From positions 36,125 to 100,124 of the forward strand of contig JBELJZ010000006.1 in NCBI GenBank assembly GCA_042089915.1: 64,000 bases of DNA, in the 5' to 3' direction. The notes under the pieces were generated by a model. The model did no database searches and was not told the origin of the DNA. It was given only the letters and a program-made list of their open reading frames with translations. Position 1 is the first letter of the stretch, and each line of letters opens with the position of its first letter. A program made the translations under genes and the position numbers. Origin of the DNA: UBA8752 sp002172485 (GTDB lineage Bacteria; Bacteroidota; Bacteroidia; Flavobacteriales_D; Sanyastnellaceae). Shown here piece after piece: positions 8,587 to 17,086 of the stretch.

Positions 8587-9482
8587 TATTGATCTTCCCG
8601 GATGGGAAGACGGCGCGACCGAAGCCAGGGATTGAGCGTCTTCAAGGCATTGTAGCTCACCCCAGCCTCCTTGGCGAATGCCGTCAAGTCCTCGACACTG
8701 TCGACCAAAATCGTATCGCGGGTCTCCAGTGGGACATACCAATCCTCCGCCATCAAGTGGAAACCATGTTGCTCAGGGGACTCCATGACTTGCTTGGTGG
8801 CGTACAACCGATAGACGTAGCGTGCGGTCTCCGCATTGAGCATCAGGTCCCAATACGCCTCGCCCTGCTGCTCCTCCAAGCGCCGACTGACACCGGCCAT
8901 GCCCATGTTGTAGCTGGCCGCAGCGAGCAGCCAATCCCCATAACGGTCGTAGGCCTCCTGGAGATAGGCGCACGCGGCTCGGGTGGCTTTTTCCACGTGA
9001 TACCGCTCATCCACATCGCGGTCCACGCGCAGCCCAAATTCCTCCGCCGCAGGCTCCATGAACTGCCAGAAACCGCGAGCATCTGACGGAGACACGGCAT
9101 TGGCCAACCCGGACTCAATCACGGAGAGGTATTTGAAATCCTCCGGAATCCCCGAATCCACCAGGATCGGTTCGATCATGGGAAACCAACGGCCGGACCG
9201 CTTGAGGGTCAACAAACTGCTGCTGTGCCGGAACGTGCCGATGAGGAGCTCCTTCTCCATGCGCTCCCGGACCCCGACCCGTTCGAGGGGAAGGGGGGTT
9301 CCCGCAAACTCCAATCCGGGCTGGATGCGGGGCGGTGTCACCTGCTGGGGAATCGAATCTAGACGCACTCTCGAAGATCCACCAACACGGTCCGCGGCAG
9401 GGTCTCCTGCTTGGGTCGCAAAGGCCAACACGACCAGGCCGAGTGCCACAACACCCAGCGTCGAAAGGACACTGCGTCTCAT
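8559..9482 (-). CDS. Membrane-anchored lytic transglycosylase (SLT domain, LysM-like tail)
   Basis: A 307-residue murein hydrolase of the MltD/Slt type that cleaves glycan strands to 1,6-anhydromuropeptides. An N-terminal hydrophobic segment (LSTLGVVALGLVVLAFATQA) targets it to the envelope. The transglycosylase core shows YLSVIESGLANAVSPSDARG, with the catalytic Glu in VIESG, then GFWQFM and LLAAASYNMGMAGV. The last 55 residues (DTILVDSVEDLTAFAKEAGV, then LNPWLR) resemble a LysM peptidoglycan-binding repeat. I chose ATG 9482 because it gives the signal anchor and overlaps the RfbC stop as ATGA. It is the last gene of a three-gene envelope operon. Confidence 0.85.
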   Translation of the reverse strand: MRRSVLSTLGVVALGLVVLAFATQAGDPAADRVGGSSRVRLDSIPQQVTPPRIQPGLEFAGTPLPLERVGVRERMEKELLIGTFRHSSSLLTLKRSGRWFPMIEPILVDSGIPEDFKYLSVIESGLANAVSPSDARGFWQFMEPAAEEFGLRVDRDVDERYHVEKATRAACAYLQEAYDRYGDWLLAAASYNMGMAGVSRRLEEQQGEAYWDLMLNAETARYVYRLYATKQVMESPEQHGFHLMAEDWYVPLETRDTILVDSVEDLTAFAKEAGVSYNALKTLNPWLRSRRLPIREDQYYVVRLPLR

Positions 9483-10039
9483 GAGAACGGGGTTTCGAAA
9501 GATGCAAAGGCGCCCGCACTCTCGTCCTTCGGGGAGAGCAATGGAGACGAGGTTCCCCAGTCGATGGCCAAGTCGGGATCGTCCCACCGCAATGCGCGCT
9601 CGTGTTCCGGGCTGTACACCTCGGTGCACTTGTAACAGAAGATGGTGTCGGGCTCCAAGGTCAAAAAGCCATGCGCGAATCCGGGCGGAACCCAGAATTG
9701 CCAGCGGTTCTCTCCGCTAAGCTCGACGGTTTGGTGTTGCCCGTAGGTGGGACTGCCCTTCCGCAAATCCACCGCCACATCGAGTGCTGCGCCTCGGACC
9801 ACTCGGACCAATTTGCCCTGCGCCCGATCGGGAACCTGGAAATGCAATCCGCGCAACACCCCAGCACCCGAGACGGACTCATTGTCTTGCACGAAAGTCA
9901 CCGGGCCGCCGATGGCCGCCTCGAAATGGGCAGAACGCCAAGTCTCTGAAAAATGCCCCCGATCATCGCCGAATTGTCGGGGCCGGAGCTTGATGGGACC
10001 GGCGATGGGCCCGGTCTGAATTTCCAATGGATGGTCCAT
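9479..10039 (-). CDS. rfbC: dTDP-4-dehydrorhamnose 3,5-epimerase
   Basis: A 186-residue cupin-fold enzyme that converts dTDP-4-keto-6-deoxyglucose to dTDP-4-keto-rhamnose, a step in making dTDP-L-rhamnose for surface polysaccharide. Diagnostic stretches are FVQDNESVSGAGVLRGLHFQ (catalytic His in RGLHFQ), GKLVRVVRGAALDVAVDLR, FWVPPGFAHGFLTL and a Tyr-containing CYKCTEVYSPEHE run. Length and order match RfbC/RmlC. The other rhamnose genes (rfbA, B, D) are not in the window. It lies 3 bp after the polysaccharide export lipoprotein gene and overlaps the transglycosylase gene by 4 bp, so the three are presumably co-transcribed. Confidence 0.92.
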   Translation of the reverse strand: MDHPLEIQTGPIAGPIKLRPRQFGDDRGHFSETWRSAHFEAAIGGPVTFVQDNESVSGAGVLRGLHFQVPDRAQGKLVRVVRGAALDVAVDLRKGSPTYGQHQTVELSGENRWQFWVPPGFAHGFLTLEPDTIFCYKCTEVYSPEHERALRWDDPDLAIDWGTSSPLLSPKDESAGAFASFETPFS

Positions 10040-10042
10040 GGA

Positions 10043-10864
10043 TCAGTTGTTGCCGCCGACAATGCTCACCAGTGCAATGAAGGAGCTGATGGTCGTCAAG
10101 AGGGAGAGAATGGGAGACACATCGGCCAGGACTTCGCTGGCCAATTGTGGTAAGGGTTCGACATAAATGATGTCCCCTGCCTGTACCGTAGTGTTGGCGT
10201 ATTTCAGGCCATCAATTTTGGAGAGGTCGAATTGGTGAATGGTCTGTCCATTGTCCCCACGGCGGATCAACTTCACATTGCGGGCATCGCCCCGCGCGCG
10301 GATACCTCCGCTGAGCGCGAGGACTTCCAACAGACTGGTATTCGGATTGGTCAGGGGAATGACCGAGGCCACGCCGGCCTCTCCCGGGAAGATGAGCACC
10401 CGTTGGTTGGTCACCTCGATCAAGGCCAGGGGATCGATGTAATTGGCGCTGTAGAGCGACTCCAATTTGGTCTCGGCTTCATCGATGTTGAGTCCCATGA
10501 GCTCGACCGGTCCGAGCTCCGGAAGTTCCACTGTGCCATCGGGACGCACCTCGTAAACGAAGCGGCTGTTCTGGTTCATGGCCTGCAAGTTGCGGCCTTG
10601 TCCTCCATTCACACCATTCACACCACCTGCCGTGGTCCCCGCCGTCATGGACAACAGCCGCTCGCCCTTGTTGGAGTAGAGCTGGAAGCTGACCAGGTCG
10701 TTGGGCGCAATGCGGTAGTTGACATCGCTGATGGGGTTGAACGGGTCAAATGCGAAATCCGAGGGGGTCCGAAACATGATGTTCCGGTTGATCGTGCACC
10801 CCGTCCATCCGATGGTGGACATCACGAGAAGAACAGGCAGCAGACGCTTCAAGGAGTTCGACAT
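10043..10864 (-). CDS. Polysaccharide biosynthesis/export lipoprotein (Wza-like, SLBB domain)
   Basis: A 273-residue outer-membrane lipoprotein of the Wza/BexD type, which forms the exit channel for exopolysaccharide. The lipobox GWTGC is near residue 22. The polysaccharide-export domain begins at DVNYRIAPNDLVSFQLYS, followed by FVYEVRPDGTVELPELGPVE (the N-terminal export signature) and one SLBB-type repeat ending in GDIIYVEPLPQ. A hydrophobic C-terminal segment (ILSLLTTISSFIALVSIV) could be a membrane helix. It is the first gene of the operon with rfbC and the lytic transglycosylase. A perfect TAATTTTG element ends 4 nt before the ATG. No Wzc-type kinase is adjacent. Confidence 0.88.
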   Translation of the reverse strand: MSNSLKRLLPVLLVMSTIGWTGCTINRNIMFRTPSDFAFDPFNPISDVNYRIAPNDLVSFQLYSNKGERLLSMTAGTTAGGVNGVNGGQGRNLQAMNQNSRFVYEVRPDGTVELPELGPVELMGLNIDEAETKLESLYSANYIDPLALIEVTNQRVLIFPGEAGVASVIPLTNPNTSLLEVLALSGGIRARGDARNVKLIRRGDNGQTIHQFDLSKIDGLKYANTTVQAGDIIYVEPLPQLASEVLADVSPILSLLTTISSFIALVSIVGGNN

Positions 10865-10868
10865 GGTT

Positions 10869-10876
10869 CAAAATTA
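10869..10876 (-). promoter_or_regulatory. Promoter -7 element TAATTTTG, 4 nt before the polysaccharide export gene
   Basis: An exact match to TAnnTTTG on the minus strand; the spacer to the ATG is AACC. Transcription would start at about the A of the ATG, giving a leaderless mRNA. A divergent element (10925-10932) serves the acetyltransferase gene from the same 75-bp gap. Confidence 0.55.
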
Positions 10877-10924
10877 ACCGGACACCCCGAGCATGACCTT
10901 GATTTTCAACCCACTTTGTCCACC

Positions 10925-10932
10925 TATTTTCG
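10925..10932 (+). promoter_or_regulatory. Candidate -7 element TATTTTCG, 7 nt before the acetyltransferase gene
   Basis: TATTTTCG fits TAnnTT(T/C)G. The spacer ACCGTTC leads to ATG 10940, so the mRNA would have essentially no leader. The placement supports the chosen start codon. Confidence 0.45.
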
Positions 10933-10939
10933 ACCGTTC

Positions 10940-11476
10940 ATGGCGCTTCCCTCCAATTTGCTTCAGCTCGGCCCCACGCGGCTTCGCGCATTGGAACCGA
11001 CGGATGTCGACCGGGTACTCGCGTGGGAGAACGAACCGGAACACTGGGTGGTGACCGGCACTTCCGCTCCCTACTCCCGCGCCGCGCTGGAGGCGCTTTG
11101 TCTCGGGCATCAGGACCTCTACACGGCCGGACAACTCCGGTGGATCATCGAAGACGAAGGGGAGGTGGCAGGCGCGGTGGACCTCTACGATTTCCATGCC
11201 CGCGATTTGCGCGCCGGTATCGGCATCCTCGTCACTCCAGATGCCCGGGGCAGAGGGGTGGCCCGTCGCGCACTGGACATCGCCGTCCGCCATGCCGAAC
11301 TCGCCCTGATGCTGCGCTCCGTGCATGCGGAGGTGCACGCGGACCATACGGGCAGTCTCGCCCTCTTCGACGGTGCCAACTTTGACCGCGTCGGCCGCTA
11401 CACCGACTGGACCCGCACACCAGAAGGTTGGCGGGATCTCATCCTCTTTCAACGCATGCTTTCCACCACCCCATGA
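10940..11476 (+). CDS. GNAT family N-acetyltransferase (RimJ/RimL-like)
   Basis: A 178-residue acetyltransferase of the GNAT fold, using acetyl-CoA to modify an amine. The N-terminal GPTRLRALEPTDVDRVLAWEN is typical of RimJ/RimL-type members. Acetyl-CoA-binding motif A appears as GILVTPDARGRGVARRAL, and motif B as HAEVHADHTGSLALFDGANF. The substrate is unknown. ATG 10940 gives a normal-length domain and lies 7 nt after a promoter-like element. The stop codon overlaps the MltG start as ATGA, so the two genes are translationally coupled. Confidence 0.85.
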   Translation: MALPSNLLQLGPTRLRALEPTDVDRVLAWENEPEHWVVTGTSAPYSRAALEALCLGHQDLYTAGQLRWIIEDEGEVAGAVDLYDFHARDLRAGIGILVTPDARGRGVARRALDIAVRHAELALMLRSVHAEVHADHTGSLALFDGANFDRVGRYTDWTRTPEGWRDLILFQRMLSTTP

Positions 11477-12501
11477 ATCTTCAACGCGCCTTTCTCTTGA
11501 CTGCTGCGGCGGTGCTGGTCTCCGGTGTTGTGGGCTTTGTCGCCCGGACCGCACTGGGGCCCAACACAGTGGCCCAGAAAGGCCGGCTCATCGTCGATCC
11601 GGGGCTGCCCGTGGACAGCGTCGTCGCCCAGTTGAACCGGGAGGACCGAATCAAACGCCCCGCATCCCTCCGGCGCTACCTGTCTTGGCGCGGCTGGACC
11701 GAACCCGGCGCGCTGAAAGCAGGACGCTACCTCATCCCCGACGGCCTCGACAACCGGTCTCTCGCCCGGCTGTTGATGTCGGGCTCCAAGGAGGCGGTCC
11801 GCGTCCGCTTCACCGGTGGGCGCTCCGTCGAGGACCTCGCAGACGCCGTGGCGACGCAGGTGGCTTTCGACGCAGAAGACCTCGTTCGCGCATGTCAGGA
11901 TCCCCTGCTAGCAGCTCGGTTGGGTACGGATGTGGAGGCCCTGCGCACCCGCTTCATCCCCGACACCTACGAAGTGTGGTATGACCTGTCCCCCGCGGAT
12001 TTCATCGGGCGCATGTCTGGCGAATGGGAGCGGTGGTGGACCACCGAACGCCAGGACATGGCGAAGTCCATTGGCCTCACCCCGACCGAAGTGGGCATCC
12101 TCGCCTCCATTGTCAAGGCCGAGACCAGCAAACTGGACGAAGCCCCGACCGTCGCGGGACTCTACCTCAACCGCATCAACCGAGGCATGCGGTTGCAAGC
12201 CGACCCCACCCTCATTCATGCGCTCGGAGACCCCACCATCCGCAGGGTGCTCAATGTGCACCGGGAGATCGACAGCCCGTACAACACCTATCGGCATGTC
12301 GGTCTGCCGCCAGGCCCCATCAATTTTCCCGAGCCCGCCTACCTCGAGTCCGTGCTCAATGCCGAGGCCCACGACTACATTTTCATGTGTGCCCGAGAAG
12401 ACTTCAGCGGCTACCATGCCTTTGCCGAAACCAACCGGGAACACGAGCGAAATGCGCGCCGCTACCGCAGGGCCCTCGACCGGCAGGGGGTATACCGGTG
12501 A
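11473..12501 (+). CDS. mltG: Endolytic murein transglycosylase MltG (YceG-like)
   Basis: A 342-residue inner-membrane enzyme that cuts nascent glycan strands and limits their length. A single N-terminal membrane segment (AFLLTAAAVLVSGVVGFVA) is followed by a LysM-like region and the YceG catalytic domain. The run ILASIVKAET contains the expected catalytic glutamate, and VAGLYLNRINRGMRLQADPT, then YNTYRHVGLPPGPI, are the strongest family signatures. The start at 11473 overlaps the acetyltransferase stop. MltG is usually essential or near-essential for regulated peptidoglycan synthesis. Nothing appears unusual in length or motifs. Confidence 0.93.
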   Translation: MNLQRAFLLTAAAVLVSGVVGFVARTALGPNTVAQKGRLIVDPGLPVDSVVAQLNREDRIKRPASLRRYLSWRGWTEPGALKAGRYLIPDGLDNRSLARLLMSGSKEAVRVRFTGGRSVEDLADAVATQVAFDAEDLVRACQDPLLAARLGTDVEALRTRFIPDTYEVWYDLSPADFIGRMSGEWERWWTTERQDMAKSIGLTPTEVGILASIVKAETSKLDEAPTVAGLYLNRINRGMRLQADPTLIHALGDPTIRRVLNVHREIDSPYNTYRHVGLPPGPINFPEPAYLESVLNAEAHDYIFMCAREDFSGYHAFAETNREHERNARRYRRALDRQGVYR

Positions 12502-12526
12502 TCGAACACAACGGCCTGCTGCGGTG

Positions 12527-12534
12527 TAATTTTG
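12527..12534 (+). promoter_or_regulatory. Promoter -7 element TAATTTTG, 7 nt before the DUF5916 gene
   Basis: An exact TAnnTTTG match; the spacer CCGGCCG leads to ATG 12542. The predicted transcription start is at or within a base or two of the start codon. It lies in the 40-bp gap after mltG, giving the DUF5916 gene its own promoter. Confidence 0.5.
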
Positions 12535-12541
12535 CCGGCCG

Positions 12542-14953
12542 ATGACCCGTCAGACTCTCTCCTTTTTTGCGCAAAGCGCTGGGTTCATCCTGCTCGCTGC
12601 GTTGTTCTGCGCCCCTCAGAAAGCGGAGGCTCAGACCTGGCCAGAGGGACTCTCCCGGAAGCCAGAAGCCGGGGCAATCCGCGTCGAATTCGGGTCCATT
12701 GAAATCGACGGCAAGCTGGACGACGCCGGCTGGGAGGCCATCGCACCCGAAACCCAATTCCGCGAGTTGCGGCCCGTGCCTTTCGCGATGCCCAAGCAGG
12801 AAACGGAAGTCCGCTTCGCCTTCGACGATCGGGCCCTCTACGTCGGCGCCCGCATGTGGGACTCCGCGCCCGACAGCATCCTGCACCAGCTCATCCAACG
12901 GGACGGCAATGGCAACACCGACGTCTTTGGAATCTGGTTCAACTGCTTTGACGACGGCGTAAACGGCGTGCGCTTCTCGGTCACTCCGGACGGCGTCCAA
13001 TCGGACGAGCTCCTGTCCAACGACGATGCCGACGGAAGTTGGAATGCCGTGTGGCAGGCGGAGTGTCGCATCGACGACCGCGGCTGGGTGGCGGAATTCG
13101 CCCTTCCCTGGTCGGTCTTCCGCTTCAACGACTCCGGCGACGCCCCCCAGAACTGGGGCATGAACTTTTACCGGTACATCCGGCGCTACAGGTCCGATTA
13201 CGTCTGGCGGGCCATGGACCCCAACCAAGAAGGCCTGATGAACCAAGGCGGTCTGCTCACTGGCATTCAGGGCATTACCCCGCCGCCCCGATTCAGCCTG
13301 TACCCCTATGCCAGCGCTTACTTGGACACCGAGGGCTCGGAATCGGTGACGCGCGTGAACGGAGGTCTCGACATGAAAGTGGGCATCGGGGATGCCTTCA
13401 CGTTTGACATGACACTGGTGCCGGACTTCGGCCAGGTCGTCGCCGACAACCTGGTGCTCAACCTGAGCCCTTACGAGGTCCGGTTCAATGAGAACCGGCA
13501 ATTCTTCACCGAGGGCACCGAGCTGTTCAACAAGACCGGCACCTTTTACAGCCGGCGGGTCGGCGATGGGGAGCAGCTCCTCAATGCCTCCAAGGTCACG
13601 GGACGGACGCAGGGTGGAACTGGCTTGGGATTGCTCAATGCGGTATCGCGGGATGGTGACGGCTCCCTCACGGACTTCTCCGTGGCGGTGGTCGACCAGA
13701 ACCTGCCCAACAATGGATACGTGTCGGTTCAAAGCGGACAGGTCATCCGGGGCGATGGACGCGCGGACGATTGGGTGGGCAGCGCAGCCTTTCAGGTCCG
13801 CGACTCCTTGCAGCGCTGGTCCCTCACCGGCCGCGGCGGGTTGAACCGCAACTCCGGGTCCATCGATGGCGTCGGAGAAGGCCACACGTGGGGCATGGAA
13901 TTGAGCCGGATCAAGGGGCGGCTCCGCTGGTCCGTGGGGCACTATGTCGAGACCCCGGAATACGACCCCAATGCCGTCGGCTTCCTGCAGGCTCCGAATG
14001 CCGTTGCGGAAAACGCCAACATCGAATACCGCATTCAGACTCCTTTTAAAGTGCTGGGCCTCGGGTTCAACAACATGTCCTGGGAACTGGAGGTGAAGCG
14101 GGAAATGCTGCACACCCCGCGGTCCTTTGTCAGCCAGACCTACGACCTCGAGTGGCGGCTGTTCCTCGCCAGCTTCGACTTCGTGAAGTTCAGCGCCACC
14201 GCGATGCCCTACGATGGGCGGGACTATTTCGCTCCGCGCCTCGAGGGCAGGTTCTGGCGTGTGCCGAAATGGTGGTCTTGGGATGCCTTCATGAGCACGG
14301 ACTACCGGAGGGAATTCGCCATCGACATCGGAACCTGGAACGCCGGCGGGGTCCTGTACCCGGATTGGAAGGAACGCAACTTCCGCATCGAACCCATCTG
14401 GCGGCCCAACGACCATTTCCGAGTCAGCCACGTCTACAGCCACCAGGACAAGTTCAACGAGCGCGGATGGTCGGGGCTGGTCGACGTGCTTCCGAACGGA
14501 ACGCCGTTGGAGGCAACCCGGAGCCTCTGGGCCAAGCGCAACAACTACTCGCGCACCCACGTCCTCAACGCGAGCTATGTCCTCGACAACCGCAAGGGCA
14601 TCACCTTCCGACTGCGCCATTACTGGAGCCGGGTCGAAAACGGGAGCTTCTATTGGCTCGAGGACGATGGATTGCTCGGGCCCACCGACGAGGTCACCTT
14701 GACCGATGAGGGCACCTCACCGTACGACATCAGCTACAACGCCTGGTCCATCGACTGCGTATTCCGCTGGATTTTCGCACCTGGCAGCGAGTTGTCGGTG
14801 GTGTGGAAGAACCTGCTGGAGAGCCAGGGCGACCTGTTGCCTGACACCTATGCGGACAACCTGGAGGACGTGCTGCGGGTGCCCCACCGGAACAGCTTCT
14901 CCTTCAAGGCGATCTACTTCCTCGACTACGCGGACCTCACCGGCCGACGCTGA
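12542..14953 (+). CDS. DUF5916 outer-membrane protein with N-terminal CBM9-like domain
   Basis: An 803-residue exported protein. The signal peptide is about residues 1-30 (FILLAALFCAPQKAEAQ). The N-terminal domain, IRVEFGSIEIDGKLDDAGWE through AEFALPWSVFRF, matches the family-9 carbohydrate-binding-like fold seen in DUF5916 proteins. The rest is Tyr/Trp-rich beta strand (FSLYPYASAYLDTEG, VRFNENRQFFTEGTELF) ending in a barrel-like FKAIYFLDYADL. NENRQFFTEG is a hallmark of this Bacteroidota family. Function is unknown; surface glycan handling is a guess from the CBM9-like domain. It converges on the M23 peptidase gene with a 17-bp gap. Confidence 0.85.
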   Translation: MTRQTLSFFAQSAGFILLAALFCAPQKAEAQTWPEGLSRKPEAGAIRVEFGSIEIDGKLDDAGWEAIAPETQFRELRPVPFAMPKQETEVRFAFDDRALYVGARMWDSAPDSILHQLIQRDGNGNTDVFGIWFNCFDDGVNGVRFSVTPDGVQSDELLSNDDADGSWNAVWQAECRIDDRGWVAEFALPWSVFRFNDSGDAPQNWGMNFYRYIRRYRSDYVWRAMDPNQEGLMNQGGLLTGIQGITPPPRFSLYPYASAYLDTEGSESVTRVNGGLDMKVGIGDAFTFDMTLVPDFGQVVADNLVLNLSPYEVRFNENRQFFTEGTELFNKTGTFYSRRVGDGEQLLNASKVTGRTQGGTGLGLLNAVSRDGDGSLTDFSVAVVDQNLPNNGYVSVQSGQVIRGDGRADDWVGSAAFQVRDSLQRWSLTGRGGLNRNSGSIDGVGEGHTWGMELSRIKGRLRWSVGHYVETPEYDPNAVGFLQAPNAVAENANIEYRIQTPFKVLGLGFNNMSWELEVKREMLHTPRSFVSQTYDLEWRLFLASFDFVKFSATAMPYDGRDYFAPRLEGRFWRVPKWWSWDAFMSTDYRREFAIDIGTWNAGGVLYPDWKERNFRIEPIWRPNDHFRVSHVYSHQDKFNERGWSGLVDVLPNGTPLEATRSLWAKRNNYSRTHVLNASYVLDNRKGITFRLRHYWSRVENGSFYWLEDDGLLGPTDEVTLTDEGTSPYDISYNAWSIDCVFRWIFAPGSELSVVWKNLLESQGDLLPDTYADNLEDVLRVPHRNSFSFKAIYFLDYADLTGRR

Positions 14954-14970
14954 GCCGCTCTTCGATCGGC

Positions 14971-16629
14971 TCAGTCCAAGGGCCAACGGAAGGTCCGGTG
15001 GCCCAAGTTGCCTGCCGCATCGACCGCCCAAACACGGATTTCCTCTCCCTCGGTCAGCACCCCATCGCCCAAGGGATGGCGCAACACACCTTTTTCAAGG
15101 CCGAGTCGAATCCACCGGCCACCGCATCGACCCTCCCAAGTGTCCACGCCCGCCAAGCCGTCCGCCACAGATAACCGCAGCTCGCCGTCTTCGATGAAGG
15201 GGCGCCCCAACTCTGGCCCCACACTGTCCCGGCGCACCTCAAAGCGACCGAATGATTTGGGACGGATGTGAACCACGCCCGACTTCTCATCGGCCACCCA
15301 GGTGTTGTCCACCTCTCCATCATCGTCCAACGTGCACACGACCACAACCTCGCCACTGCCCTTCAGCTCGGCGGGCACCGGCAGCGTCAACCCATAGCGG
15401 TTGCGGGTCAGACGCGCCTCGGACATCACCCCAAAGACGCCGCTGGAGTCATCCACCAACTCCAAGGCGGCATCCACGTACAGCGCGCCTGCAGGCAATT
15501 CAACTTGGATGCGTCCCTCGGTCAAGCGGTGACGCGTGCGGTGATCCAAGGCCCGCGGTCCGTCCGACACACCAGAAAAGGCAACCGTGCTGTCTCCAAT
15601 CAACCACATGCCTGCGGTTGTCTCATTGCCCGCGACATCCAACAGGCGCACGTCCAATCGAGCCGAATCCCCAGGCATGACCTCCAACGGTTCCATGCCG
15701 GATGCGCTGCGGTAAATGTCCAAACGGTTGCCCGGCAGCCGATGGAGCCGGTGAATCCGCGTGCGGCGGTCCTGCCATGCCGCAACATCTATGTGGGCGG
15801 ACACATCTCCATTCGTGCTGAAGTCCAACGTATCCATTCGGTGGCTGTGGACCATCACACTGTCGAGCCAGACATCCATGCCATACGGACCATGGGTGAA
15901 GGGTTCTCGGTCGAGCCGATCGAACGCCTCCACCCCGAGGCGAAATCCTCCGGCCACCCGGACCCCATCGCCATATGCTGGATTCCAGCGGAAACGGGCG
16001 GATTCGCCTTCCACTGTGCTTCCCTCGTTTGGCATCACCCACACTGCACGGAATTCCGGCGGAATGCGGTCTTCGGTCATCCCCTCGCCTTCGAACGTCC
16101 ACCGGAGCGGGTTGAGGGGCCATTGCGTGCGGGCATCCCGGATTTCAAAGTGCAAATGCGGTCCGAAGCTGCGGCCAGAATTGCCGCTCCAACCGATGGT
16201 GTCACCGGCTTCAAATGCGAACGTCTGGGTGGGCGGTCCATCAAAAGCCCATTGCTCCGCCGCATACTGTGTCTCGCGGAGCCACGCCTCGATGTCGGGA
16301 TGGAATGCGCTCAAATGGGCGTAGACGGTGGTTTTGCCCTCCCCATCGAGGTACAGGGCCAAGCCATAGCCCAGGTGGCTGACCTTGACCCGGCTGATTC
16401 GGCCAGACTGGGCAGCGAGGACGGGCAACCCTTCCCGCCCCTGCGTGCGGATGTCCATCCCGGTGTGAAAATGACCAGTCCTGATTTCGCCGAAGTTGCC
16501 ACTGAACCAAAGCGGAATCGACAGCGGAGAATGCAGCGTGTCTTGCGCCAACAAGGCGCTTCCACCCATCCAAAGCACTGCAATCAGGACCCCGGTTCGT
16601 CCCCACCTTTCCGTCATACCGATTCGCAT
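14971..16629 (-). CDS. Secreted M23 family zinc metallopeptidase
   Basis: A 552-residue exported peptidase, probably acting on peptidoglycan cross-links. A signal peptide (VLIAVLWMGGSALLAQ) precedes the LytM domain. Zinc-ligand motifs are intact: H55 and D59 in GHFHTGMDI, then H158 and H160 in GPHLHFEI; H105 in YAHLSAFH is the usual catalytic His. The LytM core occupies about residues 40-180. The remaining 370 residues are beta-rich (Ig-like, for example LDVRLLDVAGNETTAGM and IRVWAVDAAGNLGHRTF) and may bind cell wall or other proteins. M23 proteins with this long C-terminal part are common in Bacteroidota. The start codon is within 60 bp of the divergent coiled-coil protein gene. Confidence 0.88.
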   Translation of the reverse strand: MRIGMTERWGRTGVLIAVLWMGGSALLAQDTLHSPLSIPLWFSGNFGEIRTGHFHTGMDIRTQGREGLPVLAAQSGRISRVKVSHLGYGLALYLDGEGKTTVYAHLSAFHPDIEAWLRETQYAAEQWAFDGPPTQTFAFEAGDTIGWSGNSGRSFGPHLHFEIRDARTQWPLNPLRWTFEGEGMTEDRIPPEFRAVWVMPNEGSTVEGESARFRWNPAYGDGVRVAGGFRLGVEAFDRLDREPFTHGPYGMDVWLDSVMVHSHRMDTLDFSTNGDVSAHIDVAAWQDRRTRIHRLHRLPGNRLDIYRSASGMEPLEVMPGDSARLDVRLLDVAGNETTAGMWLIGDSTVAFSGVSDGPRALDHRTRHRLTEGRIQVELPAGALYVDAALELVDDSSGVFGVMSEARLTRNRYGLTLPVPAELKGSGEVVVVCTLDDDGEVDNTWVADEKSGVVHIRPKSFGRFEVRRDSVGPELGRPFIEDGELRLSVADGLAGVDTWEGRCGGRWIRLGLEKGVLRHPLGDGVLTEGEEIRVWAVDAAGNLGHRTFRWPLD

Positions 16630-16674
16630 GTTCGCAAATTACCCTCTCCGGACAGAGGCCCGGTCGCTGGGGCT

Positions 16675-16682
16675 TAAATTTG
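16675..16682 (+). promoter_or_regulatory. Promoter -7 element TAAATTTG, 5 nt before a GTG start
   Basis: An exact TAnnTTTG match. The spacer AGAAC leads to GTG 16688. This placement argues for GTG 16688 as the start of the zapA operon and against the upstream ATG at 16628, which would lie before the promoter. Confidence 0.5.
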
Positions 16683-16687
16683 AGAAC

Positions 16688-17086
16688 GTGGAAACGCAAC
16701 AGCCTTCGGACCTGGCCCTCTTGGGCGACATGCTGAACGACATCCGCCAACGCGCGACGGCCTTGATTACCGAGCGCCAGAGGCTCCTCGATGTACAACA
16801 GCGCTTGCAGGAGGACATCCATGCCCTCCAGAACCAACTTACAGACCAGCGCACCCAAATCGAGGAGCGTGACATGCGTCTGGAAGGACTCGAAGCCAAA
16901 GTGGCCGAGCAACAATCCGAGCTGACATCCTTGCGTTCCACTCCCGAACCCCAACCCCAACCTGTCCCCTCCGCTGACCCCATCGTCGGCGAACGCATCC
17001 GCGCATTGGTTGAAGAAATCGATGCCTGCATCGCCCTCATGCCGCACACCCGCGACATGGCGGCCACCGAATTGCTTTCCGCATGA
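16688..17086 (+). CDS. Coiled-coil protein encoded upstream of zapA (ZapB-like candidate)
   Basis: A 132-residue soluble protein. About residues 12-75 form a long heptad-rich coiled coil (ITERQRLLDVQQRLQEDIH, then QLTDQRTQIEERD). A Pro-rich linker and a short helical C-terminus (IRALVEEIDACIALM) follow. The position directly before zapA, with an ATGA overlap, suggests a cell-division partner. Short coiled-coil proteins commonly occupy this spot in Bacteroidota, but homology to ZapB is not demonstrable here. Start choice: GTG 16688 follows a perfect -7 element by 5 nt. An ATG at 16628 is possible and would add 20 residues, sharing its CATG with the divergent peptidase start. Confidence 0.6.
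   Translation: METQQPSDLALLGDMLNDIRQRATALITERQRLLDVQQRLQEDIHALQNQLTDQRTQIEERDMRLEGLEAKVAEQQSELTSLRSTPEPQPQPVPSADPIVGERIRALVEEIDACIALMPHTRDMAATELLSA

Noticed and set aside
12404..14620. Minus-strand frame of 738 codons opposite the DUF5916 gene
   Set aside because: The plus strand encodes a recognisable DUF5916 protein with signal peptide; the antisense translation shows no start context, domain or signal peptide.
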